Of a stretch of DNA of 64,000 nt, positions 7,893-16,915 are shown in pieces. Under the pieces are notes generated by a model. It made no database searches. It had not been told where the DNA came from and saw only the letters and a program-made list of their open reading frames with translations. Numbering within the stretch: the stretch's first letter is position 1; each line of letters opens with the position of its first letter. The position numbers and the translations under genes are program-made. Source of the DNA: Streptomyces sp. NBC_01237 (GTDB taxonomy: Bacteria; Actinomycetota; Actinomycetes; Streptomycetales; Streptomycetaceae); assembly GCF_035917275.1 (NCBI RefSeq), contig NZ_CP108508.1, positions 4,712,001 through 4,776,000 of the forward strand. The letters are read 5' to 3'.

Positions 7893-10800
7893 ATGATTCT
7901 GCTCCTGTCGACGTCCGACACCGACCTTCTGAGCGCCCGCGCCTCCGACGGCCCGGTCAGCTACCGCTACGCCAACCCCTCCCGGCTCCCGCTGGACGGC
8001 CTTCCGCAGCTCCTGGACGGCGTGGACCTCGTCGTCGTACGTCTCCTCGGCGGCGTACGCGCCTGGCAGGAGGGACTCGACCAGCTGCTGGCCACCGGCC
8101 GCCCGGTCGTGGTCCTGACCGGCGAGCAGGCCCCGGACGCCCAGCTGATGGCCGCCTCCACCGTCCCCATCGGCATCGCCGCCGAGGCGCACGCCTACCT
8201 GGCGCACGGCGGCCCCGCCAACCTCGACCAGCTGGCCCGGTTCCTGTCCGACACCGTGCTGCTCACCGGCCACGGCTTCGAGCCGCCCGCCCCGGCCCCC
8301 GCGTGGGGCCCGCTGGAGCGGACCGCCCGGCAGGTCCCCGCGTCCGCGCCCACCGTCGCGGTGCTCTACTACCGCGCCCACCACATGAGCGGGAACACCG
8401 CGTTCGTCGAGGCCCTGTGCACGGCCGTGGAGGACGCGGGCGCCCGGCCCCTCCCGCTGTACGTGGCCTCGCTGCGTACCCCCGAGCCCGAGCTGATCGA
8501 CGAACTCCGCGCCGCCGACGTCATCGTGACGACCGTTCTCGCGGCGGGCGGCACCCGTCCCGCCGAGGCGTCCGCGGGCGGCGACGACGAGTCCTGGGAC
8601 GCGGGCGCGCTGACCGGTCTCGACGTCCCCGTCCTCCAGGCGCTCTGCCTCACCAGTGCCCGTGCCGCCTGGGAGGAGAACGACGAGGGCGTCTCCCCGC
8701 TGGACGCCGCCACCCAGATCGCGGTGCCGGAGTTCGACGGCCGCCTGATCACCGTGCCGTTCTCCTTCAAGGAGATCGACGAGGACGGGCTGCCCGCGTA
8801 CGTCGCCGACCCCGAACGTGCCGCCCGGGTCGCCGGAATCGCCGTACGGCACGCCAGGCTCCGCCACATCCCGAACGCGGAGAAGCGGATCGCGCTCGTG
8901 CTGTCCGCGTACCCGACCAAGCACTCCCGGATCGGCAACGCCGTCGGCCTCGACACCCCGGCCAGCGCCGTCGCCCTGCTGCGCCGGCTCCGCGCCGAGG
9001 GCTACGACTTCGGCCCCGAGGACGCGATCCCCGGCCTCGTCTCCGGCGACGGCGACGAACTGATCTACGCGCTGATCGACGCGGGCGGTCACGACCAGGA
9101 CTGGCTCACCGAGGAGCAGCTGGCCCGCAACCCGGTCCGCATCCCGGCGGCCGACTACCGCCGCTGGTTCGCCACGCTCCCCGCCGATCTGCGCGGGGCC
9201 GTCGAGCAGCACTGGGGCCCGGCGCCCGGCGAGATGTTCGTGGACCGGTCCGCCAACCCCGAGGGCGACATCGTGCTCGCGGCCCTGCGCCGCGGCAACC
9301 TGCTCATCCTCATCCAGCCGCCGCGCGGCTTCGGCGAGAACCCGATCGCGATCTACCACGATCCCGATCTGCCGCCCTCGCACCACTACTTGGCCGCGTA
9401 CCGCTGGATCGCGGCGTCCGCCGAGGACAACGGGTTCGGCGCCGACGCGATGATCCACCTCGGCAAGCACGGCAACCTGGAGTGGCTGCCCGGCAAGAAC
9501 GCGGGCCTGTCCGCGTCCTGCGGCCCGGACGCGGCCCTGGGCGATGTCCCGCTCGTCTACCCGTTCCTGGTCAACGACCCGGGCGAGGGTACGCAGGCCA
9601 AGCGCCGCGTCCACGCCACCCTGGTCGACCACCTCGTACCGCCGATGGCCCGTGCGGACAGCTACGGCGACATCGCACGGCTGGAACAGCTGCTCGACGA
9701 GCACGCCCAGATCGCCGCGATGGACCCGGCGAAGCTCCCGGCGATCCGCGCCCAGATCTGGACCCTGATCCAGGCGGCGAAGCTCGACCACGACCTGGGG
9801 CTGGAGGACCGCCCCGAGGACGAGGGCTTCGACGACTTCATCATGCATCTCGACGGCTGGCTCTGTGAGATCAAGGACGTCCAGATCCGCGACGGTCTGC
9901 ACGTCCTGGGCACCGCACCCGCCGGTCAGGACCGCGTCAACCTGGTCCTGGCGATCCTGCGCGCCCGCCAGATCTGGGGCGGTACGGCGTCCCTGCCCGG
10001 CCTGCGCGAGGCGCTCGGTCTCGACGAGTCCGCCGCCACCCGCACCGCCGCCGACGAGATCGAGGAGCAGGCCCGCGCCCTGGTCCAGGCGATGGAGGAC
10101 GCGGACTGGGACCCGGCCGCCGTCGCGACCGTGGCCGCCGGACACCCGCGGGCCGTCGCCGACATCCTCGACTTCGCCGCCCATGAGGTCGTACCGCGCC
10201 TCGCCGCCACGACCGACGAACTCGCCCACGCCGTCCACGCGCTGAACGGCGGCTTCGTCCCGGCGGGTCCGTCCGGTTCCCCGCTGCGCGGCCTGGTCAA
10301 CGTGCTGCCGACCGGCCGCAACTTCTACTCCGTCGACCCGAAGGCCGTCCCCTCCAAGCTCGCCTGGGAGACCGGTCAGGCGCTCGCCGACTCGCTCCTG
10401 GAGCGCTACCGCACCGACAACGGCGAATGGCCCACCTCGGTCGGCCTGTCCCTGTGGGGCACGAGCGCGATGCGCACGGCGGGCGACGACATCGCGGAGG
10501 CGTTCGCGCTGCTCGGTGTCCGCCCCGTCTGGGACGACGCCTCGCGCCGTGTGACAGGTCTGGAGGCGATCCCGTACGAGGAACTGGGCCGCCCCCGCAT
10601 CGATGTCACGCTGCGCATCTCCGGCTTCTTCCGCGACGCGTTCCCGCACACCATCGGTCTGCTGGACGACGCCGTACGGCTCGCCGCCTCGCTCGACGAG
10701 CCGGCCGAGCAGAACTACGTACGCGCCCACACGCAGGCGGACCTGGCCGAGCACGGCGACGAACGCCGCGCCACCACCCGTATCTTCGGCTCCCGGCCCG

Positions 10801-11498
10801 GTACGTACGGCGCCGGTCTGCTCCAGCTCATCGACTCCCGCGACTGGCGCACGGACGCCGACCTCGCGGAGGTCTACACGGTGTGGGGCGGTTACGCCTA
10901 CGGGCGCGAGCTCGACGGGCGGCCCGCCCGTGAGGAGATGGAGACCGCGTACAAGCGGATCGAGGTCGCCGCGAAGAACACCGACACCCGCGAGCACGAC
11001 ATCGCGGACTCGGACGACTACTTCCAGTACCACGGCGGCATGGTCGCCACCGTGCGCGCGCTGAAGGGCACCGCCCCGGCCGCGTACATCGGCGACTCCA
11101 CCCGCCCGGAGACGGTCCGCACCCGCACCCTGGTCGAGGAGACGTCCCGCGTCTTCCGCGCCCGCGTCGTGAACCCCAAGTGGATCGAGGCGATGCGCCG
11201 CCACGGCTACAAGGGCGCCTTCGAACTGGCCGCGACCGTCGATTACCTCTTCGGGTACGACGCGACGACGGGCGTGGTCGCCGACTGGATGTACGACAAG
11301 CTCACCGAGACGTACGTCCTGGACCCGACGAACCGCGAGTTCCTCCAGCAGGCCAACCCGTGGGCCCTGCACGGCATCGCGGAACGCCTCCTGGAGGCCG
11401 AGTCGCGCGGGATGTGGGCCAAGCCCGACCCGGCGGTGCTCGAAGCGCTGCGCCAGGTCTTCCTGGAGACGGAAGGCAACCTGGAGGGCGAGGACTGA
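7893..11498 (+). CDS. cobN: cobaltochelatase subunit CobN
   Basis: The large (1201 aa) subunit of the ATP-dependent chelatase that inserts cobalt into hydrogenobyrinic acid a,c-diamide. It is related to the magnesium chelatase H subunit. Visible landmarks include A-V-L-Y-Y-R-A-H-H-M-S-G-N near residue 155, V-L-S-A-Y-P-T-K-H-S-R-I-G-N-A-V-G-L-D-T near residue 340, and I-H-L-G-K-H-G-N-L-E-W-L-P-G-K near residue 520, all typical of CobN. Partners (CobS/CobT or ChlI/ChlD type) are not in the window. Transcription is probably controlled by the B12 riboswitch in its leader. A strong hairpin follows the stop. Confidence 0.96.
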   Translation: MILLLSTSDTDLLSARASDGPVSYRYANPSRLPLDGLPQLLDGVDLVVVRLLGGVRAWQEGLDQLLATGRPVVVLTGEQAPDAQLMAASTVPIGIAAEAHAYLAHGGPANLDQLARFLSDTVLLTGHGFEPPAPAPAWGPLERTARQVPASAPTVAVLYYRAHHMSGNTAFVEALCTAVEDAGARPLPLYVASLRTPEPELIDELRAADVIVTTVLAAGGTRPAEASAGGDDESWDAGALTGLDVPVLQALCLTSARAAWEENDEGVSPLDAATQIAVPEFDGRLITVPFSFKEIDEDGLPAYVADPERAARVAGIAVRHARLRHIPNAEKRIALVLSAYPTKHSRIGNAVGLDTPASAVALLRRLRAEGYDFGPEDAIPGLVSGDGDELIYALIDAGGHDQDWLTEEQLARNPVRIPAADYRRWFATLPADLRGAVEQHWGPAPGEMFVDRSANPEGDIVLAALRRGNLLILIQPPRGFGENPIAIYHDPDLPPSHHYLAAYRWIAASAEDNGFGADAMIHLGKHGNLEWLPGKNAGLSASCGPDAALGDVPLVYPFLVNDPGEGTQAKRRVHATLVDHLVPPMARADSYGDIARLEQLLDEHAQIAAMDPAKLPAIRAQIWTLIQAAKLDHDLGLEDRPEDEGFDDFIMHLDGWLCEIKDVQIRDGLHVLGTAPAGQDRVNLVLAILRARQIWGGTASLPGLREALGLDESAATRTAADEIEEQARALVQAMEDADWDPAAVATVAAGHPRAVADILDFAAHEVVPRLAATTDELAHAVHALNGGFVPAGPSGSPLRGLVNVLPTGRNFYSVDPKAVPSKLAWETGQALADSLLERYRTDNGEWPTSVGLSLWGTSAMRTAGDDIAEAFALLGVRPVWDDASRRVTGLEAIPYEELGRPRIDVTLRISGFFRDAFPHTIGLLDDAVRLAASLDEPAEQNYVRAHTQADLAEHGDERRATTRIFGSRPGTYGAGLLQLIDSRDWRTDADLAEVYTVWGGYAYGRELDGRPAREEMETAYKRIEVAAKNTDTREHDIADSDDYFQYHGGMVATVRALKGTAPAAYIGDSTRPETVRTRTLVEETSRVFRARVVNPKWIEAMRRHGYKGAFELAATVDYLFGYDATTGVVADWMYDKLTETYVLDPTNREFLQQANPWALHGIAERLLEAESRGMWAKPDPAVLEALRQVFLETEGNLEGED

Positions 11499-11505
11499 TC
11501 CGGAG

Positions 11506-11541
11506 TCGGCCGGGCCGGGAGATTCGGCCCGGCCCGGCCGA
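11506..11541 (+). terminator. hairpin terminator after cobN
   Basis: TCGGCCGGGCC at 11506-11516 pairs perfectly with GGCCCGGCCGA at 11531-11541 across a 14-nt loop, 8 bp after the cobN stop. There is no U-tract, as is usual in Streptomyces. Confidence 0.7.
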
Positions 11542-11582
11542 ACCCACCGCCGTACCCCCTCCGGCACGGCAGAATCACCGCC

Positions 11583-12686
11583 ATGGGGAACACAGTTGCC
11601 GGGCGGGAAGACACCGCGGGGCCGATAGCCCAGATCCGCGGATTCCTGGCCGGGGGGACGACCGGTGCCGCGCTGGCGTGCATGGTCTGCGCGGTGATCA
11701 TCAAGAGCGTGCCCGTCTTCGTGACGGGCGCCGGGCTCCTGGTGCTCACCGTCGTGGTGCTGCTCGTCCTGGAGCGCCGTAGGGAGGCCGGGAAGGGCAC
11801 CGCGGCCACCCGCACGGCGCTGGCGCTGATCGAGGACCTGCGCGCCACCGGCGGCGAGACGGCGGACGTCCCGGTCAGGTTCGATCTCACGGTCGCCCCG
11901 GACGACCGAGCGGCGTACCGGGTCACGGTCGACCAGCCGATCAACCTCGTTGACATCCCCACCTACCGGCCGAGGGGTATGACGGTCGTCGAGTACCGCC
12001 CCGACGCGCCGTGGGAGGTCGAGATCGTCACCAGGCCGTCGCCGGAGTGGCTGCGGCGGGCGGAGACGGCGAGGGTGGACTCCGCGCCCGAGTTCACCCG
12101 GGAGAAGGACCGGCGGAAGAAGGCGGGATCGAACTGCTTCATCGGCCTGGTGGGGCTGCTGCTCGGCGTGGTGGCCGTGATTCTGCTGCTCCGGGGCGAG
12201 CTGTTCGACGACTCCGAGACCCGCCCCGGTTCCTCTCCCTCTTCCTCGTCCTCTTCTTCGCACTCGTCCTCGACAAGTACCTTCTCGTCGTCCACGACGG
12301 TCTCGGGGCCCTCGGCGTCGATGCTGGACATCGGCAGGATGCGCGACACCGCCGAATCACTGACGGACCGGGTGGGCACGCCGAGCGTGGCCGAACTCGG
12401 CATCGAGGAGCACCGCATGGCGGTGAGCGGCGAGACCGGCGGCCCGAAGAACGGGGCCCGGTCCATCGACCTGCGCACGCTCCCGTACGAACTGTTCCCC
12501 GGCCTGGTGCGCGAGGCCCGGAACACCCTGGGCGTACGTGACCCCGAGGCATGGCGCATCGACGTCGAGCCGGCGTCGGGGGGACGGGACCTGACCGTCC
12601 GGGTATCGGTGACGGGCAAGGCGGGCAAGGCGTTCCTGGAGGCGGATGCCCAGGGCCGGATCACCGGGCGCCACCCGAGGAACTGA
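11583..12686 (+). CDS. unknown membrane protein with a Ser-rich extracytoplasmic linker
   Basis: A 367-residue protein not recognised. Two hydrophobic segments near residues 28-60 probably form a hairpin in the membrane. A ~130-residue soluble domain follows, then a third membrane segment near residue 183-205 (C-F-I-G-L-V-G-L-L-L-G-V-V-A-V-I-L-L-L). After this comes a Ser/Thr-only stretch (about 215-245), typical of a cell-wall spacer, then a C-terminal ~120-residue domain likely outside the cell. Start ATG follows a short gap after the cobN terminator. The gene is convergent with the lysyl-oxidase-like gene. No catalytic motif is seen. Confidence 0.75.
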   Translation: MGNTVAGREDTAGPIAQIRGFLAGGTTGAALACMVCAVIIKSVPVFVTGAGLLVLTVVVLLVLERRREAGKGTAATRTALALIEDLRATGGETADVPVRFDLTVAPDDRAAYRVTVDQPINLVDIPTYRPRGMTVVEYRPDAPWEVEIVTRPSPEWLRRAETARVDSAPEFTREKDRRKKAGSNCFIGLVGLLLGVVAVILLLRGELFDDSETRPGSSPSSSSSSSHSSSTSTFSSSTTVSGPSASMLDIGRMRDTAESLTDRVGTPSVAELGIEEHRMAVSGETGGPKNGARSIDLRTLPYELFPGLVREARNTLGVRDPEAWRIDVEPASGGRDLTVRVSVTGKAGKAFLEADAQGRITGRHPRN

Positions 12687-12705
12687 CCCCACGCGGCCCG
12701 CGTAC

Positions 12706-12753
12706 GGATACGGGCGCGGATACGGGCGCGGATACGGGCGCGGATACGGATAC
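12706..12753. repeat. four-copy 12-bp tandem repeat
   Basis: The unit GGATACGGGCGC occurs three times exactly, followed by a variant fourth copy, in the gap between two convergent genes. Whole units fit with no gaps, so this looks like slippage expansion. It abuts the hairpin at 12753-12782. Confidence 0.85.
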
Positions 12754-12782
12754 GGCCCCCGGGACCGAAGTCCAGGGGGCCG
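12753..12782. terminator. bidirectional hairpin between convergent genes
   Basis: CGGCCCCC at 12753-12760 pairs with GGGGGCCG at 12775-12782. It sits between the stop at 12686 (plus) and the stop at 12827 (minus), so it can serve both. Confidence 0.6.
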
Positions 12783-12826
12783 CACCTGTGGGGTGTTGGT
12801 CGCCGTTGGCCGGCTTCGGGGTGGCG

Positions 12827-14557
12827 TTAGTTGGCGTCCACCCGGTCGTGCGCGGGGACGGTCACCGTACGGGCGCCGGGCTTACCGCCCAGGACGACCT
12901 TGCGCAGGGCGCTGTTGTTGGTGAGGTCGGTCTCCTTGAGCCGGTTCTCCGGGTTGGCCAGCACCTGGATGTAGTAGGTGCCGTTCGCCAGGCCGGTGAT
13001 GTCGAAGGACTGGCCGGGCAGGTCCTGGGTGTACGTGTCACCGGAGCCGATGTCGAGCACCTCGCGGACGGAGATCGAGTTCTCCTGGCCGCACGCGGTG
13101 GACAGGTCGGTGTTCTCCGGGTGCCAGTTGGCGTTCTTCACCGTGTAGTCGACCGCGTCGGTGTTGGCGAGGCAGAACGCCTCCTTGCCGCTGCGCACGG
13201 TCTCCTTCTTGTCCTCCTTCAGCAGCCGGTAGCTGGCGAAGTCGGTGAAGTGCCAGTGCTCGTGGCCGGGGCGCGGGTCCCACTCCATGGTGCCGGTCGG
13301 GGTGTACCCGATCTGCTTGCCCTTGGCGTCGTAGAAGTACTGGTACGCGTCCATCAGCTCCTTGCCCGGAGCGCGGAAGCCGTCCACGACGAGCTTCGCG
13401 GGGCCCGCGTTCCACACGTTGGCGCTGAAGGCGAGGTAGTCCTTGCCCGGTACCTCTTCGTACCCGTCGCTGACGGTGATGCCGTAGGCGGGCAGCGACC
13501 GGAGGTCCGGCTTGGGAACGTCGGGCACGGTCGCCTTGCCGGTGGGCCGCTTCGCGTTGGGCTGGGCGGCGGGCGCCTTGCGCGACCCGTCGGTACGCCC
13601 GGCCACGTCACCCGCCTGCGCGGACTTGAGGGCGGCCTTCTTGAGCGCCCACGGCAGGGCGGGCGGCGCCGGGGCGTAGGGCCCGTGACCCACGTTGTAC
13701 GAGGGACCGGCACCGCTCGTCGCGGCCGCCGGGGCGGGCGAACGCATCGCGCCGTGTCCGGGCATGCTGTGGCCGGACATCTCGTGTCCGGACATCTTGG
13801 ACATGTCGTGCCCGGACATCTGGGAGGAGCCCGAGACGCCCTCGCCCTCCTCCCAACTGCGCTCGCGGACCGTCACCTTGATCGTCTGCGGCTTGTCGGC
13901 GATGCCGAACAGATCGCGGTAGGCCTTCGACACGGACACCTTGGCGGTGTACTTGCCGGCGGCCAGCTGGACCGGCGTGGAGTAGTAGCCCGCGTAGGTG
14001 TTGGACGCCCAGCCGTTCTCGACACCCCACACGGAACCGAGGGTGAACGGGTTCACGGGACAGCTCTCGGGGTACTTCGAGTTGGCCGGTGCGTCGGGAC
14101 GGATGCGACCGGACGCGTTGTTCGGACAGAACGCCTCGGTCTTGTCCAGCACGGTCTTGCCGGCCGCGTCCGTGACGGTGATCTTCGCGAAATCGGGCAG
14201 CCCGGCGAAGTCCTTGAGCAGACGCTTGGGCAGAACCTTCGTCCCGGTCTGCTTGCCCTTCCCGTCCCGGATGATCTGCTTCGCGATGATCGGGTCCTTG
14301 TAGGACTTACGGCTCACCTTGAGTTCGAGAGGACCGTTCTCGGCGGTGACGTACGTGCCGAGGTCCAGGTAGACGCCGGGGTCCTCCTTCCACGAATCGA
14401 GGGTCACCGAAGTGGAAGCGGCGATCAGGCTGAGCTTCGGCGTGGGCTCGGCCGTCTTGGCGTCGGGTGCTGCGGCGACGACGCCCGCGGTCACGGCGAT
14501 GGCCGCTGCTGCGGCGATGGCCGAACGCGACAGACGGGCCTGGTGGGATCTGGTCAT
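12827..14557 (-). CDS. secreted lysyl oxidase-like copper protein with Met/His-rich insert
   Basis: About 576 residues. The N-terminus is a Sec signal peptide: a basic start, an Ala-rich hydrophobic core, then A-A-A-P-D-A. The first domain (about 40-235) is a beta-rich region of unknown family containing C-P-N-N and E-S-C-P. Residues ~242-270 carry repeated M-S-G-H-(D/E)-M / S-K-M-S-G-H units, a pattern typical of extracellular copper-binding segments. The C-terminal ~200 residues resemble the lysyl oxidase catalytic domain, including G-H-E-H-W-H-F-T-D-F-A-S-Y-R-L with the copper-ligand histidines, two cysteines, and a final F-D-I-T-G-L-x-x-G-T-Y-Y-I. It would oxidise peptidyl-lysine or act as a copper oxidase outside the cell. 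Two adjacent ATGs (14560, 14557) follow GAGGA. Confidence 0.85.
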   Translation of the reverse strand: MTRSHQARLSRSAIAAAAAIAVTAGVVAAAPDAKTAEPTPKLSLIAASTSVTLDSWKEDPGVYLDLGTYVTAENGPLELKVSRKSYKDPIIAKQIIRDGKGKQTGTKVLPKRLLKDFAGLPDFAKITVTDAAGKTVLDKTEAFCPNNASGRIRPDAPANSKYPESCPVNPFTLGSVWGVENGWASNTYAGYYSTPVQLAAGKYTAKVSVSKAYRDLFGIADKPQTIKVTVRERSWEEGEGVSGSSQMSGHDMSKMSGHEMSGHSMPGHGAMRSPAPAAATSGAGPSYNVGHGPYAPAPPALPWALKKAALKSAQAGDVAGRTDGSRKAPAAQPNAKRPTGKATVPDVPKPDLRSLPAYGITVSDGYEEVPGKDYLAFSANVWNAGPAKLVVDGFRAPGKELMDAYQYFYDAKGKQIGYTPTGTMEWDPRPGHEHWHFTDFASYRLLKEDKKETVRSGKEAFCLANTDAVDYTVKNANWHPENTDLSTACGQENSISVREVLDIGSGDTYTQDLPGQSFDITGLANGTYYIQVLANPENRLKETDLTNNSALRKVVLGGKPGARTVTVPAHDRVDAN

Positions 14558-14832
14558 CATTCCTCGTACTTCCGAGTGCCTGATGGGACGGTGGACGGAC
14601 AGTGCCGCACCGGATGCGATGACGAAACTGTCTCCCGCCTGTGAGAGATGACGTACGGCACTCCCGGGGTTGTCTCCGAGGCACGAGACGCCCATCGTTG
14701 TCCGAAACCGAGTCAAGGCGGCTGAATCCAGCCGTAGTTGACGTCAGGATCTCGTATACGGGATCCCGGACGGCGGCCGGGCCGCGAGCCGGCCGCCGGG
14801 GGGTTCGGGCTTTCGCCGACCTGCCGGACCCT

Positions 14833-15966
14833 TCAGCGGCGGGCCGTCGTCGCCGGCGTGAGCTCCGTGGACCGCTCGATCAGGCCATTGACCTGCTGGT
14901 CACCGTGGGTGTCCATGGGGGTGGTGTAGTCGCCGACGGCCCAGAAGGCGCCGGTGCTTCCGGCCGGCGCCAGATCGTAGAAGGAGTAGGACGGCCACTC
15001 GGTGGCGCCGTCGGGTGCCGACGCACCGGTCCCCTTGGTCCAGGTGGTGCCGTCGTAGTGCCAGAAGACCGGCCCAGAGGCGGCGGGTTCGGCCTGGTCG
15101 TTACCGGTGACCCAGAGACCGCCGCGGCCGTCGGGCGCGATCGCGTGGACGTAGAGGCCGGTGAGCGAGCCCGTGACGTCCTCCCAGCGGGCGCCGTTCC
15201 AGTGCGCGACGGCCGGGACGGGCGGACCGGCGTCGGGGTCGTCGGCCCACCCGGCCACGTAGACGCTGTCGGGGGACTCCGCGGCGATCTCGGCGGTGTC
15301 CGTACCGGCCCGCACGGGCGGCTGGTCCATCAGGGTCCAGGTCGTGCCGTCCCAGTGGTAGGTCACCGGGTGCCCGCCCTTCACCGGGTACCGCATGCCG
15401 GTCGCGTAGGCGTCGTCCGCGGACAGGGCGTCGATGTCGCGGATGTCGACCAGGCGCGGCAGCGCGAAGGTCTTCCAGGCGCCGTCGGCGTAGGTGTAGA
15501 GGGCATTGCCGCCCTTGAACAGCCGCCCGGGAACGGCATCGATCGGCACCTCGGGCCAGGACTCGTCGGCCGGTCCGGCGGTGGGAACGCTGCTCCAGCG
15601 CTCACCGTCGAAATGCGCGAGCACCTGATCCCTGTTCCGCGTGCCGTAGGCCCAGACGTCGTCGGCGGACACCGCGCTGACCGACGACCACTGCCAGACG
15701 TCGGGAAGCCCCGGGGCGGTGTCCTCGTTCCACGCCGACCCGTCCCAGCGCATGATGACGCCGTGCTGTTCCTTCCGGCCGACGGCCCAGGCCAGTCCGT
15801 CATCGACGGAGGAGACCGACATCAGGGACCCGGCAGGGCCGTCCCCGGAGAGGGAGACCTCCCACGTGGACGGGATACCGGCCGCCTCGGCGCCACCGGC
15901 GACGAGCAGCGTGGCGGTAAGGGTCACGGAGGCGGCCGAGGTGCGCAGCAGGTGTCTTATGGGCAT
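14833..15966 (-). CDS. secreted beta-propeller-like protein
   Basis: 377 residues. A signal peptide (about residues 1-32: basic start, hydrophobic core, G-G-A-E-A-A) is followed by repeating units of ~45 residues. Each has a W-D-G-(T/S)-x-W, H-F-D-G-E-R-W, H-W-N-G-A-R-W or H-Y-D-G-T-T-W strand pair, preceded by an A-x-x-x-D-x-x-(A/Y)-x-G segment. This is the pattern of secreted propeller proteins found widely in Streptomyces; ligand or enzyme activity cannot be read. The start has GAAGGA 10 nt upstream. Its promoter region is shared with the divergent TIR gene. Confidence 0.82.
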   Translation of the reverse strand: MPIRHLLRTSAASVTLTATLLVAGGAEAAGIPSTWEVSLSGDGPAGSLMSVSSVDDGLAWAVGRKEQHGVIMRWDGSAWNEDTAPGLPDVWQWSSVSAVSADDVWAYGTRNRDQVLAHFDGERWSSVPTAGPADESWPEVPIDAVPGRLFKGGNALYTYADGAWKTFALPRLVDIRDIDALSADDAYATGMRYPVKGGHPVTYHWDGTTWTLMDQPPVRAGTDTAEIAAESPDSVYVAGWADDPDAGPPVPAVAHWNGARWEDVTGSLTGLYVHAIAPDGRGGLWVTGNDQAEPAASGPVFWHYDGTTWTKGTGASAPDGATEWPSYSFYDLAPAGSTGAFWAVGDYTTPMDTHGDQQVNGLIERSTELTPATTARR

Positions 15967-16204
15967 CGTTGAGCGTTCCTTCGCGGTGAGAGATCCCGGT
16001 CCAGGTGGCATACGTGCAGACCGGAGGGCGGCTGGACGACTCGACAGACTCACAGCGCCACGGGACGGTTGTAGTGGATCACCCGTCCCCGTCTGTCCGG
16101 GGAGCGTTGTCGGCGTGTTCGTCCGTCAACGGCCCTTGGTCGGAGGCGCAGTTGAGCTTGCGCACGGGGTCGCGGTGGGAGGTTTGCGAGGAAGGCGGGG
16201 GGAA

Positions 16205-16792
16205 ATGGCTCATATATTCATCAACTACCGCAGGGAGGGCGGCGCTTACGCGGCGGCCCTTCTCGATGAGTTGCTGTCCAGGCGCTTCGGGGAAGCGCGG
16301 GTATTTCGGGCAGCGAAGTCCATCACGGCGGGCTCGGACTACGAGAAGTCCCTTCTTGAGGCCGTGCGTGGCTGTGGTGTGATGCTGGTCATCGTGGACG
16401 ACGGGTGGCTGGGCAGATTCGACAGCGACAACGGCGATAGCGACAACGGCGAATCTTCGCCTTCCTCCGATTGGGTCCTGAGGGAGATCGAAGGGGCTCT
16501 GAGATATGAACGGACGGTCATTCCGGTGCTGTTGTCCGGAGTCGATCGTCTGCGTGAGGATGATCTCCCGAACCCGCTGAAGGGACTCGCCGTCCTTCAG
16601 TACCTCAGATTCGACTACCGGAATGTTCGGCAGGACTCCGTCTACCTGGCCGAGCAGCTCGTCCGGGCGTACCCGGCCATCGCAGAGCGAAGAGCCCCCC
16701 GCCCCCGACGCTTCGTACGGTTCTGGAGGGCCCTCAGTGGGGTCACCGGGACACGTGGCGGTTCTGCCGATGCCCATGCACGTGACAGGTAG
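16205..16792 (+). CDS. TIR-domain protein
   Basis: 195 residues. The TIR domain covers about residues 2-135. Box 1 reads F-I-N-Y-R-R-E, then helix A-A-A-L-L-D-E-L, then V-F-R-A-A-K-S-I-T-A-G and L-V-I-V-D-D-G-W-L. The D-W-V-L-R-E-I-E-G-A-L segment (residues ~89-99) supplies the Glu expected in NAD-cleaving TIR domains. A short D-S-D-N-G / D-S-D-N-G insertion around residue 73-81 comes from a 15-bp tandem repeat in the DNA. The C-terminal ~55 residues are basic. A strong GGCGGGGGGA site precedes the ATG. It is convergent with the cyclase/P-loop operon (124 bp between stops). It could be that system's effector or an unrelated neighbour. Confidence 0.88.
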   Translation: MAHIFINYRREGGAYAAALLDELLSRRFGEARVFRAAKSITAGSDYEKSLLEAVRGCGVMLVIVDDGWLGRFDSDNGDSDNGESSPSSDWVLREIEGALRYERTVIPVLLSGVDRLREDDLPNPLKGLAVLQYLRFDYRNVRQDSVYLAEQLVRAYPAIAERRAPRPRRFVRFWRALSGVTGTRGGSADAHARDR

Positions 16793-16915
16793 CGACGCCG
16801 CGAACAGCGTCGGCGCCCACCTGCATGAGGAATTCCAGCCCGGCGATCGTCATGTGGCGACGAGCCCGGCCGCTGCGGCCCGTTCCCGGTGGTACCGGCC
16901 CGCGGCTACGTACTG

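Noticed and set aside
7158..12263. 1701-codon open frame antisense to cobG-cobN
   Set aside because: It is a GC-bias shadow of cobN; translation is Arg/Gly/Val-rich with no domain, and cobN is certain.
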